Assembly (NCBI RefSeq): GCF_014773365.1
Contig: NZ_JACWUN010000004.1
Span: forward strand, 62,001 to 126,000
Source: Pelovirga terrestris
GTDB lineage: Bacteria > Desulfobacterota > Desulfuromonadia > Desulfuromonadales > Geopsychrobacteraceae
Direction: 5' to 3'
Length of the DNA: 64,000 bases
The position numbers were made by a program, and so were the translations under genes. The notes beneath the pieces are model-generated. The model saw only the letters and a program-made list of their open reading frames with translations, had not been told where the DNA came from and did not search any database. Numbering within the stretch: position 1 is the stretch's first letter; each line of letters begins with the position of its first letter. Positions 59,812 through 64,000 of the stretch are shown piece by piece.

Positions 59812-62544
59812 TTAATCCTCCTGCCGCGCCGGGTGCATGAACAGGCGAATCAAGGGGCTTCTGTCGAGGGCGTACAAAGGAATGCCGGCGTTTTTGTCGA
59901 ACCATTTTTCATCAGAGGCGCTATTAAGCAGCACCTGGCCTCTTTTTACTTGAGCCAGACGTTCTTTAAGCAACGGCAGAGCGTTAACCGACACATCCGC
60001 ACCCAGTTCTTCGATGTTCCGGATACGACCTGCGGTCCAGCCATCGGTGTCGGCCAAAGCCACCTGGTCATTCATCAGGTAGTACATGGCGCCGATGGGG
60101 CGATCCTGCGCAACCGTGACTTTGGTGCCGTCGGATGAGCGGAAGGTGCCGCTACCAGACTGCAGCATGATCCGATAGAGGGAAGCCTGACTGTCGTAAC
60201 CTTTGTGCATCCGCTCCTTACGCTTTTTACTGGAACTTTTTTTGTAATCAACAACGTAGATCTTGCCGTCGGGCAGCTGCAGCAGCAGATCGGCGCTGCC
60301 ATGGATTGCCTGCGTGTCAAACGTCCCTTTCAGCCATACCTCAACCCCCAGGATGGTCGCCCCCAGGGTGTCAAGAATCTCCCGGAAGCGCATTGCGGCG
60401 GTTGTGATTTCCTTTTCCAGATGGAAGCGCTCAACCTGCCATTCCGGTCGGTTTAAGAAAGGCTTGATGTTAATGATGGTTTGTTTGAGCAATTGCGGCA
60501 CCAGCTGTTCGATATCGACAAGAGAGGACACCGGGATGCCCGGGGCAAACAGCCGTTCAAACACCGCGTGGGCCAGGGTTCCCTTGGCCATGACATCCAG
60601 GGACTCGGGTTCCCAGTCCGGCGGAATCAGGCGCGCCCGATCCAGCAGCCAGGCCAGAGGTGAGGTCATCAGGGTTTCCAGACTACTGGGGGACTGAGCG
60701 CGAATACTACCGTCGCGATTCTTCAGGATGGCAAGCAGATCGATTTGCAACGCGGGATCGGAAATTTCAAGCCCACGTGGTGCTGTGGAACACTCCGTAT
60801 CCGCTATGGCCAGGCCAAAGGCTCGGCTGCGGCCAGCCTCCGTATCAAGGTCGAGGATCAGGTCTTCGGGTTCCTGCACCTGCGGAAACAGTTGTGCCAT
60901 AAAGGCCAGGCTGGAGGAGGGGTAGAGGGCGTTGCCGGCGAGATCAAGGCGGCTTGACAGAAAATGAACACGGGATGTTGTTGCCTGCAACTGCCTGACG
61001 AACAAGCTGCGCAACCGCTCATCACCAGCAACAACAGTATCCAGGTTAAAACCCTGCTGCTTTAGCACTTCCCGGTCAGCGGCAGAAAAAACCGCTGATG
61101 CAGGTGGAGATTGAGGGTAATGGCCATCATTGAACCCAAGGACAAAAAGCTCTGTTACCTCACGCCAGGGTTCCTGATGTTCGTAAAAAACAGCAATCCC
61201 TTCGCGGGTCGGTTCGGCAGCTACCTCTCGTGTCAGTGATTCAGGTGCTGCCTGGCGTAGCATCTCTTCCCACGGTATCTGCTCAGATTCCCGCAACAGA
61301 TCAAGCAGGTCGGCACAGAGCCCCGTTGCTCGCTGGCGGTGAAGTTCATATTCCGGATCAGCGTTTAATTGGGCTGGCAATGCCGTCAGCACTGCGCGTA
61401 AATCGGCAGAGGTAGCGATACCATCACGGATCAGGGTCAACAGTGATCGGCCCAGAGGAGTTGGAGGTTCAACGTCTTTGAGGGTGTAGTCCCCTGCCAT
61501 CAGGGTGTTGGCGACCTCAAAGCCGAAGGATCGCGACCAGGGAAGCAACGCTGATGTCGCAAAGGCGGCCATCGCCATCGTTGGAGCGGGCTTTTTCGCG
61601 GACTGCAGCAGATAAAACACCACCTCTTTGCCCAGATCGCGTTCTGTTTGCTGCTGAACCAAACCGGACAGCGGCAAGCCGGCAGCGCGAAATACTTCGT
61701 TTACCGCACTGGAATAATAGGCATTGTTCGGCAACAACAGCCCGATGGTGTTTGTACCTGAATCCCGCCCGGTACGCAGTGCGGTCTGAATCATGCCGGC
61801 GGCAATTTCAACTTCTTCCAGGGGATCGCGAACCGCCAGCCACTGCAAGGAATCATCCAATTGACCTGTGACAGTCGTTGTTGTGTACAGATGATGATGC
61901 AGCAGACCAAGGGAGGTAGCAGAAACGGGGGGAACGGGTCGCTGAAGGAAGTCCGCGCCGTTGACGGGTTCATTGCCGTCGGCACTGTCATTGTTAAGTC
62001 GGTGGATCAAAGCTCTGATCCAGGGGTCGAGGGATTCCCGTGGCTCAACAGCATACACCTTGATCCGGCGCAAGCTGCGATTCTTATCGGCTTGCAATAC
62101 CCGCTGGACGATAGCCAAATCATCCGGGAGACAGTAATCCATTGCTTGCTGCAACAGGGTCAAATCATCCAGATGCTGCTGCGCTCGTTGCGACAAGGAG
62201 GAGATCGATCGCTGTGAGAATAAACTTTCGGGAGCAGAGCTGCGAATCAGAATATCGAGTTCACGGGAGATGATCGCTCTGGTCTGTTCAGGAGCAACGG
62301 CATAGCTGCCGGACCAGAAGACATCAGTAAGCCGGGGAAGAGTTTCAGTCAGAACCGGTTGCCACTGTGGCTCAGCAGGAGGTATCAGATACGCATCAGC
62401 CGCTGCCTGCAACAGTTCAAGCCAGGTCCCCACCTGCAGATTGAAACCAATCCCCGCCTCAGCGATGCGCCGGCGATAAGCGCGTGCTTCGGCACGATCC
62501 CGGCACAGGATAAAAATTCTGCAATCTGGAAGTAAAGTACCCAT
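59812..62544 (-). CDS. AddB-like PD-(D/E)xK nuclease subunit, WYL regulon
   Basis: A 910-residue protein with the AddB layout: inactivated helicase-like N-terminal domain, central region with ITEL-like WREVTELFVLGFNDGHYPQ, and a C-terminal nuclease (KGTLAHAVFERLFAP, then GSADLLLQLPDGKIYVVDYKKS). Unlike classical AddB, there is no Walker A at the N-terminus (FILCRDRAEARAYRRR instead) and no set of four cysteines for the iron-sulfur staple around the nuclease. It lies one base upstream of the AddA-like gene. Confidence 0.9.
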   Translation of the reverse strand: MGTLLPDCRIFILCRDRAEARAYRRRIAEAGIGFNLQVGTWLELLQAAADAYLIPPAEPQWQPVLTETLPRLTDVFWSGSYAVAPEQTRAIISRELDILIRSSAPESLFSQRSISSLSQRAQQHLDDLTLLQQAMDYCLPDDLAIVQRVLQADKNRSLRRIKVYAVEPRESLDPWIRALIHRLNNDSADGNEPVNGADFLQRPVPPVSATSLGLLHHHLYTTTTVTGQLDDSLQWLAVRDPLEEVEIAAGMIQTALRTGRDSGTNTIGLLLPNNAYYSSAVNEVFRAAGLPLSGLVQQQTERDLGKEVVFYLLQSAKKPAPTMAMAAFATSALLPWSRSFGFEVANTLMAGDYTLKDVEPPTPLGRSLLTLIRDGIATSADLRAVLTALPAQLNADPEYELHRQRATGLCADLLDLLRESEQIPWEEMLRQAAPESLTREVAAEPTREGIAVFYEHQEPWREVTELFVLGFNDGHYPQSPPASAVFSAADREVLKQQGFNLDTVVAGDERLRSLFVRQLQATTSRVHFLSSRLDLAGNALYPSSSLAFMAQLFPQVQEPEDLILDLDTEAGRSRAFGLAIADTECSTAPRGLEISDPALQIDLLAILKNRDGSIRAQSPSSLETLMTSPLAWLLDRARLIPPDWEPESLDVMAKGTLAHAVFERLFAPGIPVSSLVDIEQLVPQLLKQTIINIKPFLNRPEWQVERFHLEKEITTAAMRFREILDTLGATILGVEVWLKGTFDTQAIHGSADLLLQLPDGKIYVVDYKKSSSKKRKERMHKGYDSQASLYRIMLQSGSGTFRSSDGTKVTVAQDRPIGAMYYLMNDQVALADTDGWTAGRIRNIEELGADVSVNALPLLKERLAQVKRGQVLLNSASDEKWFDKNAGIPLYALDRSPLIRLFMHPARQED

Positions 62545-62604
62545 ACCAAGCCTTGTTAATAGAAGTCAGCCACATGGAGCAGGATGCACCAGACGCTTCA
62601 AGCG

Positions 62605-63099
62605 CTATATCTCTGAAATGCCTCTTTCCTTCATTTCATCGATTGTCAGCAACTCTTCCGATTCCACAGATCCTGCGTTGACGAAAAGATGGAGATAGTG
62701 AGTGAAATAATTTCTGTGCAGTCCCGAAGGGTAGCCAATGACTTTTCCAGCAGGACACACCAGTGAACCTGTGTACCAACCTGCAAACACCGGGCTTTGG
62801 TCATCAGGAAATAAAATATTTAACAGGCAATCTGGTCTTGATATCTTTCTGTCGGGATACTTTTGCGCCACATATTCTCTGGCTATCTCCAGGTTTATTT
62901 CTTTGGTGACAATGTCCATCAAATAAAGGCGCCCCTCAACAATTTCCCACGATGCTATGTAGCCTCGATAACAACCAGTATGCATATGGCGCAGGCGCAA
63001 TTTCCGGTAGTTTTTATTCAAAAAACTAGAGAGGGGCTCATTATGGAGTTGATGTTCTGTTCCTTGATACAAGAGTTTTTCACTGAGCTGCCTGGTCAT
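62605..63099 (-). CDS. GY[VI]AxW family protein (164 aa), head of the nuclease operon
   Basis: A 164-residue protein. RGYIASWEIVEGRLYLMDIVTKE and FAGWYTGSLVCPAGKVIGYPSG define the same small-protein family as 47582-47899, here in a longer form with a C-terminal segment ending KERGISEI. It is 60 bp upstream of the AddB-like gene and has the palindrome 71 bp before its start, so it probably leads the nuclease operon. Function unknown. Confidence 0.82.
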   Translation of the reverse strand: MTRQLSEKLLYQGTEHQLHNEPLSSFLNKNYRKLRLRHMHTGCYRGYIASWEIVEGRLYLMDIVTKEINLEIAREYVAQKYPDRKISRPDCLLNILFPDDQSPVFAGWYTGSLVCPAGKVIGYPSGLHRNYFTHYLHLFVNAGSVESEELLTIDEMKERGISEI

Positions 63100-63169
63100 A
63101 AGAACTCCGAAACCACATTAGGGTGATTGTTGTTGCCAACGAATGATTGGAGTAAGACTAGCTCTTGCA

Positions 63170-63188
63170 CACGACAAATGGTGTCGCT
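63170..63188. promoter_or_regulatory. WYL-regulon palindrome 7 (before the nuclease operon)
   Basis: CACGACA-aatgg-TGTCGCT, 71 bp upstream of the operon's first start codon. Confidence 0.72.
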
Positions 63189-63260
63189 TACAAAGTCCTT
63201 GCCGATACAGGAAAAAATTGCCCGTAAAATCTCAGTAAAGAGCCTGGCGTCCCTAGCAAC

Positions 63261-63300
63261 AAAAACCCGCCATTTCGGAGAGACCGAACAACATGGCGGG
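63261..63300 (-). terminator. Intrinsic terminator downstream of the GEMM riboswitch
   Basis: On the minus strand CCCGCCAT pairs with ATGGCGGG around an inner TTCGG/CCGAA stem, followed by five T. It starts 26 nt after the riboswitch. The opposite strand also has an A/T-rich run, so it may work both ways. Confidence 0.8.
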
Positions 63301-63325
63301 ATATATTTTTTTTCTCAATTTTTAT

Positions 63326-63404
63326 AATCATAACAACCCCACTGACCCTTTAGGTCTGGTAGCTTTGCGTCGCCAGATTACTCTGGTTTTGCCTTTTTAT
63401 GATT
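63326..63404 (-). ncRNA. GEMM-I cyclic-dinucleotide riboswitch
   Basis: Minus strand, 5' to 3': P1 arm AATCATAA, then GGCAAAACC, P2 hairpin CCAGA-GTAA-TCTGG with a GNRA tetraloop, the invariant GACGCAAAGC, P3 (CTACCAGACC-TAAA-GGGTCAGTGG) with the CCTAA tetraloop receptor, GGTTG, and the closing P1 arm TTATGATT, which pairs perfectly over 8 bp. This is the complete core of the c-di-GMP-I/GEMM-I class. Variants of this class in Geobacter-type bacteria bind 3',3'-cGAMP; specificity cannot be settled here. An intrinsic terminator follows, as expected for transcriptional control. Confidence 0.87.
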
Positions 63405-63742
63405 TTTGCTGAACTGCTGCGCTGCGTGCTTGACGCTATTCTACATACGATTTCTGACAAATATCTGAATGGGAAAACATGATGACCATTTTTTTAACTT
63501 TTTTTTCGGAAGAGGGTGACGGAAGTTAGTCAGGTCGATTGTCCGATAAGTTATCTTACAGCATTTTTGCTGATCAAGGTTCTCAATTTTGAAATGTCCT
63601 GCAAACCCTGACTTGTTGGACATTCATGTTGCCCCTGCTGCGCAATTATCACTTATGTGCAATAACAGCTGCTTGACTATGACAAATCAATGTATTAACA
63701 TTGTGGCTACATAGTCATTACTAGACAGGGAGGTGCGGACTC

Positions 63743-63970
63743 ATGATCAAAACGTTGACCAAGCATGGAAACAGTATGGCACTGGTGATTGAAAAGCCTG
63801 TTTTGGAATTGTTAGGGGTCAATGCGGAAACACCCTTCGATATTTCCACCGATGGACAGGTTCTCATTCTTGCGCCAGTCAGGGATATCAACCGTCAAGA
63901 TTCATTCAGGGCAGCTTTAGATAAAGTCAATGCCCGGTATCCAAAAGCGCTGAAGAAATTGTCGGAGTAG
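63743..63970 (+). CDS. AbrB/MazE-like antitoxin partnered with Doc (second copy)
   Basis: A 75-residue AbrB-fold antitoxin differing from the copy at 42733 only at residue 12 (Met for Leu). Same GGGAGG ribosome site. The two antitoxins should cross-neutralise both Doc toxins. It marks the right boundary of the 21-kb segment. Confidence 0.9.
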   Translation: MIKTLTKHGNSMALVIEKPVLELLGVNAETPFDISTDGQVLILAPVRDINRQDSFRAALDKVNARYPKALKKLSE

Positions 63971-63974
63971 GGCA

Positions 63975-64000
63975 TTGGACCCAAATTTTCTTACATTGCC
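63975..64000 (+). CDS. doc: Doc toxin, second copy (start only, cut by window end)
   Basis: TTG at 63975 and the next codons (GAC CCA AAT TTT CTT ACA TTG) match the start of the doc gene at 42965, with Asp for Glu at codon 2. Only about eight codons are visible, so integrity cannot be judged. Confidence 0.65.

Larger units (their letters stand above)
63100..63742. other. Regulatory region at the head of the nuclease operon
   Basis: These 643 bp hold no gene. In minus-strand order they contain the end of the direct repeat (from 63599), a GEMM-I riboswitch (63326-63404), an intrinsic terminator (63261-63300) and palindrome 7 (63170-63188). Confidence 0.65.
63599..64000 (+). repeat. Long direct repeat, right copy (AbrB/doc module)
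   Basis: The second copy of the 42589-42990 sequence, gapless at an offset of 21,010 and running to the window edge. The coding part is nearly identical; the promoter and operator part carries most of the substitutions. Confidence 0.92.

Noticed and set aside
43502-63099. Assignment of the WYL locus to BREX or CBASS
   Set aside because: There is no PglZ, BrxL, methyltransferase, cyclic-nucleotide cyclase or effector typical of those systems; only the WYL regulator is shared.

Overview
The window looks like a chromosomal stretch of an anaerobic deltaproteobacterium, most likely of the Desulfuromonadales/Geobacter-Pelobacter type. I infer this from the rnfABCDGE operon, an EtfBA pair fused in operon to a membrane Fe-S (CCG-domain) oxidoreductase, a TctABC tricarboxylate carrier with a CitAB-type two-component system, a bacteriohemerythrin and a GEMM-I cyclic-dinucleotide riboswitch. 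This is an inference from gene content only; there is no rRNA or marker phylogeny in the window.

Region 1 (1-29.6 kb) is ordinary metabolic chromosome. It holds a UbiB-like kinase/FAD oxidoreductase/SRPBCC operon, a DUF554 membrane protein, a BCCT transporter with a DUF294 and DnaQ-like operon, a decayed HerA-like ATPase, one RelB/RelE module, the Rnf ion-pumping complex, a citrate/dicarboxylate-type kinase-regulator pair facing tctCBA, and etfB-etfA with a membrane quinone-linked oxidoreductase. The last group is divergent from a MerR regulator and two thioesterases, and the two units share an ACGT-containing operator.

Region 2 (29.6-43.4 kb) is a toxin-antitoxin island. It contains AbrB/VapC, MazEF, Phd/RelE, TumE/TumA, RHH/RelE, AbiEi/AbiEii and AbrB/Doc modules. 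Most have a clean palindromic operator just upstream. They are mixed with a serine recombinase, a repeated recombinase 3' end, several gene fragments, a SEC-C protein, a hemerythrin and an M48 peptidase/LemA pair.

Region 3 (43.5-63.2 kb) is the most interesting part. A WYL-domain regulator, four co-directional genes ending in a PPP-type phosphatase, two paralogous small proteins, a tandem-AAA ATPase, a hypothetical protein, a glycine-zipper lipoprotein and an AddAB-like helicase/nuclease pair are scattered over 20 kb. Each transcription unit is preceded by the same 19-bp palindrome (consensus NGCGACA-N5-TGTCGCN), in six of seven cases 46-71 bp before a start codon. I read this as one WYL-controlled regulon, a candidate undescribed DNA-processing or defence system. 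Modules without the palindrome sit inside it: parDE, remnants of a type III methyltransferase and RhuM, and a McrBC-like trio. These look like later insertions.

The 21-kb segment is bracketed by near-identical direct repeats carrying an AbrB antitoxin and the start of a doc toxin gene (42589 onward and 63599 to the window end). A GEMM-I riboswitch followed by an intrinsic terminator lies on the minus strand at 63.26-63.40 kb, at the head of the nuclease operon.
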